In this document: positions 45,301-56,454 of the stretch, piece by piece
Layout of the letters: each line of letters starts with the position of its first letter
Position numbering within the stretch: position 1 is the stretch's first letter
Source of the DNA: Adiantum capillus-veneris
Lineage: Eukaryota; Streptophyta; Polypodiopsida; Polypodiales; Pteridaceae
DNA: 64,000 bases
Assembly: GCA_014529385.2 (NCBI GenBank)
Contig: CM043952.1
Coordinates: 58,614,119 to 58,678,118 of the forward strand
Reading direction: 5' to 3'
Notes under the pieces: generated by a model
Told to the model about the DNA's origin: nothing
What the model saw: the letters and a program-made list of their open reading frames with translations, nothing else
Database searches by the model: none
Program-made: the position numbers and the translations under genes

Positions 45301-45312
45301 TGGTATCAGAGT
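45301..45312 (+). other. Copia E primer binding site
   Basis: TGGTATCAGAGT directly abuts the LTR; one mismatch from the initiator tRNA-Met complement. Confidence 0.92.
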
Positions 45313-46067
45313 GGTAACGATCATGTGTCGATTCAATTCATGATGATAAACCAGTATGTGTATGAGATTCACATGTAAGATTCAAAATTGCTACAAATTT
45401 TATTTTTGAGGGATTGATTCTTGTTAATTGTGGTTGTTTTGTGTTAAGAAGAATATGATTAGTGTTTTGTGTGGTATTTATTGCTAATCGATATAATCGT
45501 TGATTACATTTTCTTGTTGATTTGTTTTCTGACACCATGAACTTCGTCTCAATTTTTGGGGGTCTTCTGCTCAAAATTTGGAGAAATGGGAAAAGCACAA
45601 TGGAGCCCAACGCAATGGCACTTTCCATCCAAAATTGTTCGTCTCCTTGAGATCTTCGATTTGAGTTCTAGGTTTTCTTCAATCGGAGTTCGTAGTAGAA
45701 AGTTATGTTGTCTTTACTGCAATTGAGCTTGACGCAGCTTTCACCCTCGTGCGTCTTCGTGAAGCATCCTCGATATTTTTTAATTTTGGCTCAACTTTTT
45801 TGAGTAAACTTAGCTTTTTTCTATTCATATTGGGACAGTCAATCTTGCGTCGCACGTGACTCTATTTTGAGGAATCTTTTATTATTATCGTCTCATTTTT
45901 TTTTGGGTGACGTCTCTCACATCTTTGGCCGTTTATTGAGCATCCTTCTCGCGTTTATCGTTGACAAAACACAGTAGCTATATTTCTCTCATTCTCAACT
46001 GCAGCTTTCACTATATATAGTGTGCAGATTTTGTGATCTTATCTTATATGTCTTCTCGCAACTAGAT

Positions 46068-47050
46068 ATGGCTATGACTATTCTTATCAACGGCTTTCCT
46101 TCTGGCCAGCGTTCTGTTCCTCCTTTCCAAGGCCAAGAATTTCCACACTGGAAAGCAAAGATAATATTAATTCTTGAAGTCGATGAAATCTCTGATGTTG
46201 TCCTTGGAAATTGTGTTTGTCCGCCTCAGCCCGCTTGATACGGATCATGATAACGTGCTTATCACTGAAGGACCTATATTTAAAGATTAGAATGTTGCGT
46301 ATACGGATTGGAAACAACGTGATAAAGCAGCTCGTTGGTATATTCTTTTTGCTCTTACTGATTTCCTTTTGCTTGATGTGTATGAACTGCCTACTTTCCA
46401 CGAAGTATGAAAGTATCTTATTGCAAAATTTCAAAAGAAATCTGTTACAGAAATACTTTATTTGAGATTGCTTAACAAGTTACACTATGAAGTTGGTATT
46501 GCCATGATGGGACATATTGAGTCTTTCAAATCTATTATTAATGAACTTGCTACTGTCGGTGATCCTATTCCACAAAACCAATTGATTACACTTGTCCTTG
46601 ATACGGTGAAGTACTCTTCTTATGATAACATTGTTACTATTCTCTCTAATAAAGATGGTCTTGATTTTGACCAAGCCTGCATGTCTTTAATTGAATACTC
46701 TCAACGTCAAGAACGATGTAATGTGGTCATGATACAACTATGATTTCACAAGAGGAAACTGAGTCACAATAGATGGAATGTGATTTTTATGCTCGAAGGT
46801 GTCCATTTCAACGAGGAAACCCAGAGGTGGCCGTTGCGGTAATATTTTCTCTCGTCTCAAATTTCCTAATAAGCAATGTTCTTACTGGAAAAAAAATGGC
46901 CATACTGAACATGATTGTTGGGCACGTCAATATGATGAAGAACACAATATAACCACAAAACAACCACATACTCTTCTTCTTGTTGTGAATATTATGGATG
47001 ATCTGATCATCCCACTCATATGTGCTATAAGTGTTGATTTGACACAGATC
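46068..47050 (+). pseudogene. Copia E gag
   Basis: The start MAMTILINGFPSGQR lies about 755 bp after the primer site. The frame then breaks and continues with RDKAARWYILFALTD, RLLNKLHYEVGIAMMGHIES, LVLDTVKYSSYDNIV and DQACMSLIEYSQRQER, a Copia gag. The zinc knuckle is CSYWKKNGHTEHDC, with the second Cys changed to Tyr. Three or more frameshifts are needed. Confidence 0.82.
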
Positions 47051-47109
47051 ATAATAGAGCATATGCTACTGAACATTGAAACAATATTGTACCAGAAACA
47101 AGCTGCATC

Positions 47110-48420
47110 CTATGTTCACTTTTTATTGTTGATTCTGGTGCTATAGGAAATATGACATATCAGTCTAAGTGGCTCCATAGCTATCATCCACTACCAGTTC
47201 AATGTGTTGTTATCTTGCTGAGGATACAACTTGTCAAATAAAGGGTATTAGAGATTTATATCTTGGTATCTTATCTTCTTCCACTCGAATTTTGCAAGGA
47301 GTATTACATGTACTAGATCTTCAATGTAATCTTCTTTTAGTTGCTAGACTTTTTGATCTTGGTAGCTTTGTTGGATTTGATCATACCAAATGCTGGATTG
47401 AGAAAGATGGATAGACTATAGCTACTACTCCTCGAAACATTAATTTGTTTGAACTCTCTCTCAATGATGCTATAGAAAATGTTGTCACTACTCCAGGTGA
47501 TCATGATTGCAAAGTATGGCACTACCATTTTGTTCATGTTGATTTCTCAAAACTCCTTGATCTTCAACAACATGATCTTATTCAAAGCATGGATCTTAAA
47601 TCTCATCCCCATATGGGAATTTGTGAATTTTGTGCTCTTAGGAAACATAATCGTAAACCCTTTCCTCTTTCAAATACAACTCATTCTCATGACATATTGG
47701 ATCTTTTTCATAATGATATATGTGGACCTCTACCTTCTTCAAGATCACAATATCGCTACTTCATTACTTTCATTGATGATTTCTTAGCCTATACAACTGT
47801 ATTTCTACTTAGACAAAAATCTGAGGCCTTATATCCGTTTTCAAACAATTCCACAAGGCTGCGGAAATTCAAGCTGGTCGTTGCCTTAAGAATCTTCGTA
47901 GTGATAATGGAGGCGAATATGTTTCTTAAGAGTTTGTGAGTTAGTGTGCTGACAATGGAATTCATCATGAGCACACTATTCCATATTCACCTAAACAGAA
48001 CGGCGTTGCTGAACGAAATAATCACACTATTCTCAATGTTGTAAGATGTATGCTGATTCATTCTGGTTTATCTCGTGTTTTCTAGGCTCATGCTACTTTG
48101 ATAGTAGTATTTATTCAAAATCATCTTCCTACTAAAGCATCCTCTAGTAAGATACCCATCACAACATGGACAATTGAAACTACTTCAGTATCTCATTTTT
48201 GAACCTTTGGTTGTATTGCCTATATTCATGTTACCAAAAAAACACCAACAAAGCTTGATGCTCCTGGACTTAAAGTTATTTTTATTGGATATTTTGACAC
48301 TTACAAAGGCTACAAATTATATGACCCTTCCTCGAAGAAAGTAATTGTGAATCGTGATGCTACTTTTAATGAACAGCTTATGGGAGGCTCATGGTCCATG
48401 GATGATTTTGATGATACTAA
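47110..48420 (+). pseudogene. Copia E protease and integrase
   Basis: The protease motif LFIVDSGAIGNMTYQSKWLH (about 47124-47183) is intact. The integrase has VWHYHFVHVDFSKLL, CEFCALRK, the first Asp in FHNDICGPL and FITFIDDF. The second Asp region, LRSDNGGEYVS, appears in a shifted frame, and the third has PYSPKQNGVAERNNHTI. The C-terminal IFIGYFDTYKGYKLYDPSSK block is followed by an acidic stretch. Stops at the FW and HFW positions fit TGG-to-TAG or TGA changes. Confidence 0.88.
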
Positions 48421-48639
48421 ATCATTGCTTTAGGCTTTTCTATTTCTTTTAGATGATTAAACTCTTCCTACAGAGCAACTTTCCTCTTCACAACCATCCA
48501 TTTTGAACGTTGCCAGTGATGATCTTGATATTTTTGTTGATCTACCTATTGATTTTGAACATGGCTCATGTCATGTTTATGATGATGATATTGTTGATCA
48601 TTCTTTCTCTACTTCTGAAGATACCGTTACTTAGGATGA

Positions 48640-50285
48640 GCTATCTCTTCATCACAAAAGAATCAATGGAAAGAGGCTATGGAAGCAGAGTACGATTCTC
48701 TTATCTCTAAAGGTACATAGATACTAACTAAACTACCTCTTGGTCGTACAACTATTAAGCGTAAGTGGGTGTTTAAGACAAAAGTAAAAGTAGATGGATA
48801 TTTTGACAAGTTCAAGGCACGTTTAGTTGCAAAAGGTTACTCCAAAGTAGCTAGTGTTGATTATCAAGAGACCTTTTCACCAGTTGTTCACATTACAAGT
48901 GTTTGAGTTTTATTGGCATTCGCTGTTCAATTTGATTTAGAAGCTCATTAAATGGATGTGTGAATTGATTTTCTTAATGGTGACTTGGAAGAGGAAACTT
49001 ATATGGAACAACCAAAAGGGTTTGTTATTTCAAGTAAAGAAGGCCTTGTTGCTCAACTCCATAAGGCACTATATGGTCTCAAACAAGCTTCGCGAGCCTG
49101 GTATAAAAAATTTGATATTATTTCTCACCTCTAAAGGATTCATCTCGTGCAAGGTAGCAGTTTTGTGATTCTTGCTCTTTATGTGGATGATACCAACCTT
49201 GTTTCCAATGATTTGGCATTTCTTCAACAAGTGAAATAGCTATTGTCTTCTGCATTGATATGGTGGATCTTGCAAAGATTCACTCATGTATTGGCATACC
49301 AATCCCACGAAACCGTGCAAAAGGTATTTTATTCCTTTGATAGTCAAAGTTTATTCCAGATACTATTAAAAAATTTGGCATCAAATCTGCACATTTGGAA
49401 ACACACCTTGTCTTGCGAGCTCTACGAAGAACACTTCTGGCAATGGTGATCAACTTCTCACAAATGAATCTTATTATAACTTGATTGGACGTTTTTAATT
49501 TTTGGCATGAACACTCGTCTTGATATTCTGTTTGGTGCTAATTGTATTCGACAACATCTTGCACGTCCTTCTCTTAAGCATTGGTCTTCTTATTATAACT
49601 TCATTGGACGTCTTTAATGTTTGACCTGAACACTCGTCTTGATATTCTATTTGTTGCTAATTGTCTTGGACCACATCTTGCACGTCCTTCTCTTAAGCAT
49701 TGGTCTTTTGCAACAAAGTGTGTCTTGAAATACTTGAAAGGCACTACAGATTTTGGTTTGGTTTAATGACAACAACTCACATCGGATTCTATGCAATCTC
49801 TTTCTATTTTGGGTTACATAGATCCAGGCTGGGCAAGCTTACATTTATCTATGTGATGTACCAATGGAAATTTCTTCTTTATAAATGGTTGTCTTGTTTC
49901 TTGGACCAGCAAGAAACAACGCTGTGTTTCAGTTTCTATGATTGAGTAAGAATATGTTACGGCATCACTTGCAGCTCGTGAGCTGATCTGGCTTCAAAAA
50001 ATGCTAGTTAATATTGGTAACTCTCCTCGTTCTAGAACACCCTTGCGGTGTGACAACCAAAGTGCTATTAGTCTTGCAAAAGACTATGTTCAACATAATA
50101 AGTCAAAGCACATTGCTGTCCATTATCATTATCTTAGGTATAAAGTATGCAAAGGAACCATTATAGTTGCACACTGTCCAAGTGACCAGATGATTGTAGA
50201 CATTCTTACCAAAGGCCTCAATGAGTCACGTTTCATCCTCTTGTGCTCGGATCTTGGAGTTGCTTCGGCCTCACTCTTTCTAGAT
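48640..50285 (+). pseudogene. Copia E reverse transcriptase and RNase H
   Basis: RT runs from WKEAMEAEYDSLISKGT through [48 protein letters not shown] and [16 protein letters not shown] to LALYVDDTNLVSND (YVDD codons 49180-49191). A 119-bp tandem duplication (49471-49708) doubles the SYYNLIGR...KHWS segment. RNase H follows in 50001-50288: TPLRCDNQSAISLAKDYVQH, KHIAVHYHYLR and DQMIVDILTKGL. The frame ends at 50286. Confidence 0.88.
49471..49708 (+). repeat. 119-bp tandem duplication within Copia E
   Basis: TTATTATAACTT.ATTGGACG through CTCTTAAGCATTGGTCTT occurs twice in a row, with about ten differences. Confidence 0.93.
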
Positions 50286-50454
50286 TAGCTTCTCTACTAT
50301 TGTAATAGCTTTGTACATATGACATTGTAATCCTATAGGTACCATGCACTATGCACACTCCACATTTGCAGATTGTGATCACATTGTATAGGGGCTTGGG
50401 TTTTTCCCTTGAACTCCCAAGGGTTTTTTCATCCAAAGCTAGAGACCTTTATTT

Positions 50455-50463
50455 GAGTGGGGG
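50455..50463 (+). other. Copia E polypurine tract
   Basis: GAGTGGGGG immediately before the 3' LTR. Confidence 0.85.
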
Positions 50464-50604
50464 TGTTGGAGCTATATATGGCTCACTCTACTCAACTTGG
50501 TCTCACCTATATATTTGTATCTTGTCCTCAATATGAATCAATCTTTGGGAGCATACATGGTGTGTCTCTTGTCCCGTCTCTCTCTTTCTCTCTACATCTC
50601 AATA
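50464..50604 (+). repeat. Copia E 3' LTR (141 bp)
   Basis: Starts TGTTGGAGCTATATATGG and ends CTACATCTCAATA (CA of the 5' LTR has become TA). It differs from the 5' LTR at about a dozen sites, so the insertion is not young. Confidence 0.9.
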
Positions 50605-51160
50605 GATGGGAGGGGAGGAGAGAGGAGTTTCCTTACTACAGCAATGGAGATGGTGTAGAGAGAGAGTGTGTTGGAGTAGAGAGTGAGTGTAATGGTTGCA
50701 ACCAGGAGGGGTTGGAAAAGGGATTCTAGAGAGATAAAGTCACTTTTTGGGTGAGGAATAGTTTTTTTTTTGGGGGAGGGAGGGGGGGCGGGGGACGGGC
50801 TTTGGATAGTAAAAGATGATGTTTCAAAAGTTTTTGAAATTTTAGGGTTTTTGGGTGCATGTTTTGACTTTTGGAGGTCAAAAAATGCTTTTTTGACCAT
50901 AAAATAAGTTTAAGGGATTTTAAGAAGATAAGATTTGGGTTTGAAAATTTTGGATTGTTTCAAAACCGGATCAGAAGTTTAAAACTACTTTGTCCCCCTA
51001 CATGTTTGAGGGCATAGAGTGTGTCCACCACCCTCTTCTCATTGGCTGGCCTGTAATTAACCTTAATCCCAAAGGGCCCCTAGAGGGTTCATATTTTTCC
51101 TAATGGGGGGGATTAGTTACAATATACATGTGGTAGTGATGTGTGTGAACACACTAGGAC
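50605..51160. other. No gene seen; probably part of a B-type LTR at the right
   Basis: Contains a G-rich stretch (about 50760-50800). The sequence just left of 51160 continues, after removing Copia D and one AGGAC, into the B-type LTR at 53868. Confidence 0.45.
51156..51160. repeat. Copia D target site duplication (left)
   Basis: AGGAC, identical to 53863-53867. Confidence 0.92.
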
Positions 51161-51411
51161 TGTAGGAATTTCTAGGGTGGATACACATGTGAAGCATTCA
51201 TACTTGAGTGTGTGTGTGTGTGTGTGTGTGTAGATGAGAGAGAAACACTCTAGACAAAAGGAAAGCAACCTTATATTACTAGAGCAAATAGACTTGATAC
51301 AACCATGAGAAGAGAGCCTCTTATGTAGGCTTCAAAGGTGATTTTCTAGAGAATTCTAGGGATCACTCCCGCATGGCTAGGTATGTAGAGAGCTAGTGTT
51401 TAACTCCCACA
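51161..51411 (-). repeat. Copia D 3' LTR
   Basis: Plus strand TGTAGGAATTTCTAGGGTGG to TTTAACTCCCACA, including a (TG)n tract at about 51215-51231. The 5' LTR lacks a 30-bp segment present here (AGCAAATAGACTTGATACAA...), which accounts for the length difference. Confidence 0.92.
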
Positions 51412-51423
51412 AGTGCCCCCTTA
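51412..51423 (-). other. Copia D polypurine tract
   Basis: The minus strand reads TTAAGGGGGCACT directly before the 3' LTR. Confidence 0.75.
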
Positions 51424-51571
51424 AACACATGCGTCTACCAACTGAGGTTCACAAAGAAAATAGGATGTGGTACATAACGGTTCTCATATGGATTCAATGT
51501 TATGTCCAACATTACAAACATATGGGATTCATCACTTTATGAACATTGATGGTTCTCATAAGGATTCAACA

Positions 51572-52642
51572 TCATATCATAAGCGGTTCACACATAGAAG
51601 TACTACAAGCTAACAAGGATTCAACAAAGTGGTAAGGTAGCATATCCCCATCACAGAATGTCATCACCACTATTATAGTAGTACACATTTTTGCCTTTAG
51701 TTGGGCTGCCCTTAACATGGTTTTTATTAGAAAAGGAGGTGCTAGAAGCGGAAGAGGAAGCACGAGGAGAAGTGGTGAAATGTATCCCTTCATTGGTGTT
51801 GTTGTCGTCGTCATTGCCATTGTGATTTTCATCACTATCATCATCATCACTACATGTGTAGTGAACGTGTCATCCTTTGGAGAGAGAGCCGCCATTGTTG
51901 CCACCATTAGAGCCGCCGTTGTCGCCTTTATGGAAAAATTGGGTGGATTCCCAACTTTACCACACTTAACACACTTTTTGACTTTGAAACAATTTTGGGA
52001 AGAGTGGTTGGTTTTCCCACAATGTTTACATGCTTTCTTTGAATTAGAGACATATAATACTTGAGATATGGGTGCCTCTTTAGTGTGTGTGTTCTTGTTT
52101 TCCTCCTCTTGGAGAGAGTGGATGATACTCTCAAGAGAAGGAGTTGGTTCTTTTTCCTTAAGCACGGTGACTATGTGCTCATATGTAATAGGTAAGGATT
52201 TAATAAGAATAGCTATTTTATCATCCTCATCTATGTTGCATTGAATGTAAGCTAATTGGGTGCAAATACTCTTAAGCCTATTGACAACACTTGATAGTGT
52301 TTCATTGCCGTGCATAATGAGTGAATAGAGTTTCATTTTAAGGGAGATCTTAGAATGCTTACCCTTTGCCCCAAAAGTTCTTTCTAGTGTATCCCATGCA
52401 ATTTTAGCGGAAGTGGCTTGATCTAAGTGATGCACTATCTCATCCGCTACACTAGTGAGTAGAATACCTAAGGATTTCTCATCTTTTTGTGCAAATTCCC
52501 TTTGTTGTTGTGCCGTTAGGTTTCCCCCCCCTTCGGTAGTAATCATACTCCATAGCCCTTTCTTCATCAAGTAGCCCTTGAGCTTGACTTGCCATGTATG
52601 AAAGCCAATTCCATTGAAGATTGAGATGTCATTGTTACCCAT
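51572..52642 (-). pseudogene. Copia D gag
   Basis: The frame starts MGNNDISIFNGIGFHTWQVK, a typical Copia gag opening. It continues with LGILLTSVADEIVHHLDQAT, AKIAWDTLERTFGAKGKHSK, LKSICTQLAYI and IAILIKSLPITYEHIV, then two zinc knuckles, CKHCGKTNHSSQNC and KKCVKCGKVGN. After the second knuckle the natural reading shifts frame: the alternative frame gives a Gly/Asn-rich and acidic tail (SDDDDSDENHNGNDDDNN), while the 52642 frame becomes Met/Thr/Leu-rich nonsense. A single frameshift near 51950 therefore seems likely; otherwise the gag is intact for about 225 codons. Confidence 0.87.
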
Positions 52643-53628
52643 AATGTTGGATAATGTAGCAAGGGGGTCCTATTTTGAGACTCTCAAAATGGTGTCTACC
52701 CTTTTACAAAAGCAATGTATACGGTTATGAAGAATGAAGGCTCAAAACATGCACAAATAAGCTCCAAATGTTACCAAAATGTGCCTTGAAGTATAGCAAT
52801 GTGTCGAAATGATTTGTAGAAGCTCTCCCTTGATGAAAAAATCTGAAAAATGAGTGAAAATCAGAGAATTAATTCTCTGTTTTGAAGTTGAGTGCTTGTT
52901 GAAGCAAAAACGGCCTTCGAAATGAGCTCTTTTCCTCCCGAAATCGATGTAGATGATGCCCAAATTGAATGCCCTTGTAGTTCAAGCTTTGGAGTAGCTT
53001 AAGGAAGCCTCAAACATTGATTTAGAGGGCTGAAAATGAGGTTTTAATTCTCTGTTTTGAAACAAAAAATTAAAAACATGTAGAAATAGACTAGTTTTGC
53101 TTGCATAAGCTAGCTAGTCTTGCCCTTTTGTTGTGTAGAGCTTGTAGAAGGCTAATGATGAGATTAAGAGTGGATTAATGGAAATATAATGAGGATTAAT
53201 GGGCTGTCAAAACAGAAAATGAAGTGCCTCCTCCTCTTATTAGCGGCGGTGAAAGAATAGAGAGAGAATAAGTAACTAGTCTAGCTAGAGTTGAAGGTGA
53301 TTAAGCGAGGTGATTAGGGAGACATCCAAGGTCACCATGGAATCTTGGATTTGGGGAAGAGGATGATGGAGAAAGAGCAAGAGCAGCCCACAAGTTTACT
53401 CACTTTTTTTGGCTTGGCTTGAAGGAGTAAAACACATTTTGCATGGTTAGGTGGCCAAAAAGTCAAAGAGGCTAGTGAGAGAACAAGTTGGTAGCTCAAG
53501 ACTCCTAAAAGCTAGAGAGAAAACTCATGGGTTCTAGAGAGAGATAGAAGGAGAGTTCCTACCACACTTTGCTAAGAGTGCACACACACTACCTAAAAGT
53601 GAGCTAGTGGCCCATGAGGGTCTTTAAT
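52643..53628 (-). other. Copia D leader
   Basis: About 1 kb between primer site and gag with no coding frame. The phrase 'ttaattctctgttttga' occurs twice (52869 and 53047), hinting at an old internal duplication. Confidence 0.6.
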
Positions 53629-53640
53629 GCTCTGATACCA
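53629..53640 (-). other. Copia D primer binding site
   Basis: The minus strand reads TGGTATCAGAGC, perfect for initiator tRNA-Met, two bases from the LTR. Confidence 0.95.
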
Positions 53641-53642
53641 GT

Positions 53643-53862
53643 TGTAGGAATTTCTAGGGTGGATACACATGTGAAGAATTCATACTTGTGTGTGTGTGTG
53701 TGTGTGTAGATGAGAGAGAAACACTCTAGACAAAAGGAAAGCAACCTTATATTACTAGATAAGAGAGCCTCTTATGTAAGCTTCAAAGGTGAGTTTCTAG
53801 AGAATTCTACAGATCACTCCCGCATGGCTAGGTAGGTAGAGAGCTAGTGTTTAACTCCCACA
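53643..53862 (-). repeat. Copia D 5' LTR
   Basis: TGTAGGAATTTCTAGGGTGG to TTTAACTCCCACA on the plus strand, near-identical to the 3' LTR. Confidence 0.92.
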
Positions 53863-53867
53863 AGGAC
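53863..53867. repeat. Copia D target site duplication (right)
   Basis: AGGAC, matching 51156-51160. Confidence 0.92.
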
Positions 53868-54048
53868 CACTCGGGTAATTTTTTCGTTATTACGAGGTTT
53901 TTCCCCTCGTGCATTATATATACGCCCATCACTCTAGGGCTATCTATGTTTCCATTGCACACTAAGTAATATATTCTCTATTGCGTGCCTTGAGCTTCCT
54001 TTGTCTTCTCCAAGCTGTGTATGTTTTCCTGCAACCCTATTTCCAACA
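53868..54048 (+). repeat. B-type LTR, 3' part
   Basis: From CGAGG about 53893 to TTCCAACA at 54048 it follows the Copia B LTR end (22981-23135). It ends at the LTR terminus, but a reverse transcriptase sequence follows instead of a primer site, so an LTR boundary now lies within another element's coding region. Confidence 0.82.
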
Positions 54049-55200
54049 CCAAGCCTTGTGGCTGCTCATGACTTAAACCTTGAGCAAATGGATGAAAATA
54101 CAAAGTTCCTTCATGGTTACTTAGAGGAGGAAATATACATGCTTCAACCAAAGGGATATGAAGTAAAGGGTAAGGAGAAAGTGGTTTCCATACTAAAGAA
54201 TAGATTGTATGGTCTAAAACAATCATCAAGATAGTGGTACTTGAAGTTTGATCAATGGATGTTGGATCACAGATTCAAACGATGTAACTCAGGTTAGTGT
54301 GTCTACACAAAGAATTTGGGAGATGGGAAGTTTATCATCCTAATGTTGTATGTTGATGACATGTTGATTGCAAGTGCTCACATGCAGGATATCAAGAACC
54401 TAAAAGAGGACTTGTCTAAATATTTTTCCATGAAAGATTTAGGTGTTGCAAAGAGGATACTCTACACCTTTAGCTAGTCACTTTAAACTAACCAAGGATA
54501 TGTGTCCAAAGACACAAGAAGAGATAGCCTTTATGTCTAAAGTTCCATATGCTACAACAGTAGGTTCTCTAATGTATGATATGGTCTAGACAAGGCTAGA
54601 TATTGCACATGCAGTGGGAGTTGTGTGTAGATTCATGGAAAATCCAGGTAAAGAGCACTGGCAAGCTATGAAGTGGATATGTAGGTATCTAAAAGAGAAA
54701 GCAACAAATGATTTTTATTTTGAAGGCATTGATTTTTGCATGCAAGGGTATGTTGATGCATGTATGATAGGTGGTAAAGATACTTGAAGGAGAACTACTG
54801 GATACATCTTCACAGCTCGAGGCACAATAGTAAGTTAGGATTCAAAGTTGTAGAAAGTGGTCTCACTTTTTACCACGAAAGCAAAATATGTGGCAATGAC
54901 GGAGGCAAGCAAAGAAATTATGTGGCTTCACAGATACTTGGAGGAGCTTGGATACAAACAAAAAAAATGTTTCTTGTAGAGGGACAATCAAGGCGCCATT
55001 GATCTTGCAAAGAATTCAACCTTTTACTCAATGAAAAAACACATCGACGTGAGATATCACTTCATACGTACTCTTTTGGAAGAGGGATAGCTAACGCTAG
55101 GAAAGGAGTACACAAGTGATAATCCTGCAAGAATGTTTACAAAGGTGGTCAACAAGGAGAAGTTGAGCTTTCTCTCATCTTCAATCAACATTCAAGGATA
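54049..55200 (+). pseudogene. Copia G reverse transcriptase and RNase H (C-type)
   Basis: It starts mid-RT at SLVAAHDLNLEQMD and has YLEEEIYMLQPKGYEVKGKE, LYGLKQSSR*WYLKFDQW and LMLYVDDMLIASAHMQD (YVDD codons 54349-54360). A deletion of about 37 codons follows AKRIL, joining it to STPLA.HFKLTKDMCPK. The rest matches Copia C closely (EHWQAMKWICRYLK, VAMTEASKEIMWLHRYLEEL, HIDVRYHFIRTLLEEG, VVNKEKLSF). Stops include several at expected Trp, Gln and Arg positions. The 5' half of the element is missing. Confidence 0.88.
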
Positions 55201-55249
55201 AGACGCCAATATAGAAAGCAGTCATAGGTTTGGTGCGGAGATCAGTCTT

Positions 55250-55261
55250 CAAGTGGGAGAT
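55250..55261 (+). other. Copia G polypurine tract
   Basis: CAAGTGGGAGAT before the LTR, the same as in Copia C. Confidence 0.85.
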
Positions 55262-56047
55262 TGTTAAGACTTAGTATGGAGACTGATTTACCCCTTGTAA
55301 CTTTTAGTCCTAAAAATGCACATTTATAAGGTCCCCATTATAAGGAGATGCCATTGTGCATAAGAAAAATCACTCACCTGAAAACAAAAAATTCATGCTT
55401 AATATCGAGAATATTCCCTTTTCATCAAAGTATTATGGCCGAACAACGGTCGAAAAATTGTCAAAAAAGAATCAATCAATTGGCCGATGGCCGGTAGTCA
55501 ATGGCCGATGGCCAATGGATTGAAGTCTTTTTTTATTGGCCAAAATCAATGGAACGTGGCCAATTTTTAGACAGACTTGTCTTCTCAAGGGCGGCCACAC
55601 GTGGACACATAGGAGAATTCAACTCAGACTTGTCTACACAAGCGGGGTTACACACGACTGCCTCTCATGAGAGAGGGCAGTCCTTTTGGCCTACAGAAGG
55701 AGGCCCCTTCTACACACAAAAGGCATTTTTGTGGTGCATTGTGAAGTTGATGAAGCAAGGTGCATGTGAGATGGTGAGAGTGAAGCAAGGTGGGAGTTCT
55801 ATTAAAGGTAAAGGGCCCTTTGTAACTTACTTTTAGTTTGAAGTACTAAAGCCATTGAGTGGCTTCTTTTGCATTGACATAGCCCACATTGGGTGAACCA
55901 CCTATATCATGTGTGCTCTCTCTCTCTACTCTATAATCTCTCATGTGTGAAAATTATCTCTCTCCATTAAATAAACTACTCTAATATCTACTTAGCTATA
56001 CCCTATTTCCTAAACTACTCCAATATCTACTTATCTATACCCTATTG
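55262..56047 (+). repeat. Copia G 3' LTR
   Basis: Starts TGTTAAGACTTAGTATGG and resembles the Copia C LTR throughout, with a worn GGCCGATGGCCGGTAGTCAA minisatellite. The end is blurred by a 38-bp tandem repeat (ACTACT.TAATATCTACTTA..., about 55974-56047); the normal terminus CCTAACA reads CCTAAAC at about 56012. Confidence 0.78.
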
Positions 56048-56120
56048 CATTAATACATGGTTGCCTGTTTCATTTAGATGGGGCATATAAGATTCTGTTC
56101 TGACATTCTCATGTGTCTCT
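56044..56120. repeat. Short direct repeat, left copy
   Basis: TATTGCATTAATACATGG, GTTGCCTGTTTC and TTAGATGGGG recur in the same order at 60486-60570. Confidence 0.75.
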
Positions 56121-56454
56121 GCACACTCTCTTTCACCCTCCACTATTTTCTCTCTCTTTCTTTATTCCTGCAATGTGGTGTACACTTATATTCACCCTCC
56201 ACATTGTTATTTTTATTGAGTATGTTTTCATTCATACCACCCATTTAGAGATAGCACTAGTTTCTAAGTGCCTCTGCATGCAATCCAACTCATGGCCTAA
56301 ACTCCATACCAGGCTTGGCATTGAGAACTCCTTCCCTATGCAAACACTTCCACAACTCTGAGGTATATTGAAATTGTATATTAAAAATTGCATAAAAGTG
56401 TAAATTGTGTATTTTGTGCATAGAAACTAGGGGAGGGGTCTCTCTCGCCTGGTA

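Larger units (their letters stand above)
45162..50604 (+). mobile_element. Full-length but decayed Ty1/Copia element 'E'
   Basis: 5' LTR (45162-45300), primer site, gag, protease, integrase, RT, RNase H, polypurine tract and 3' LTR (50464-50604), all on the plus strand. The flanks GGTGG (45157-45161) and GATGG (50605-50609) differ by one base and are probably an aged target duplication. Many stops and frameshifts, plus a 119-bp internal tandem duplication, make it inactive. Confidence 0.92.
51161..53862 (-). mobile_element. Copia element 'D', gag-only, structurally complete (2702 bp)
   Basis: Two LTRs (251 and 220 bp), tRNA-iMet primer site, one gag frame and a purine tract lie between perfect AGGAC duplications. 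No protease, integrase, RT or RNase H can fit or is seen. This is the layout of terminal-repeat-with-gag (TR-GAG) retrotransposons, here with a Copia-type gag. It is inserted in a B-type LTR. Confidence 0.92.
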
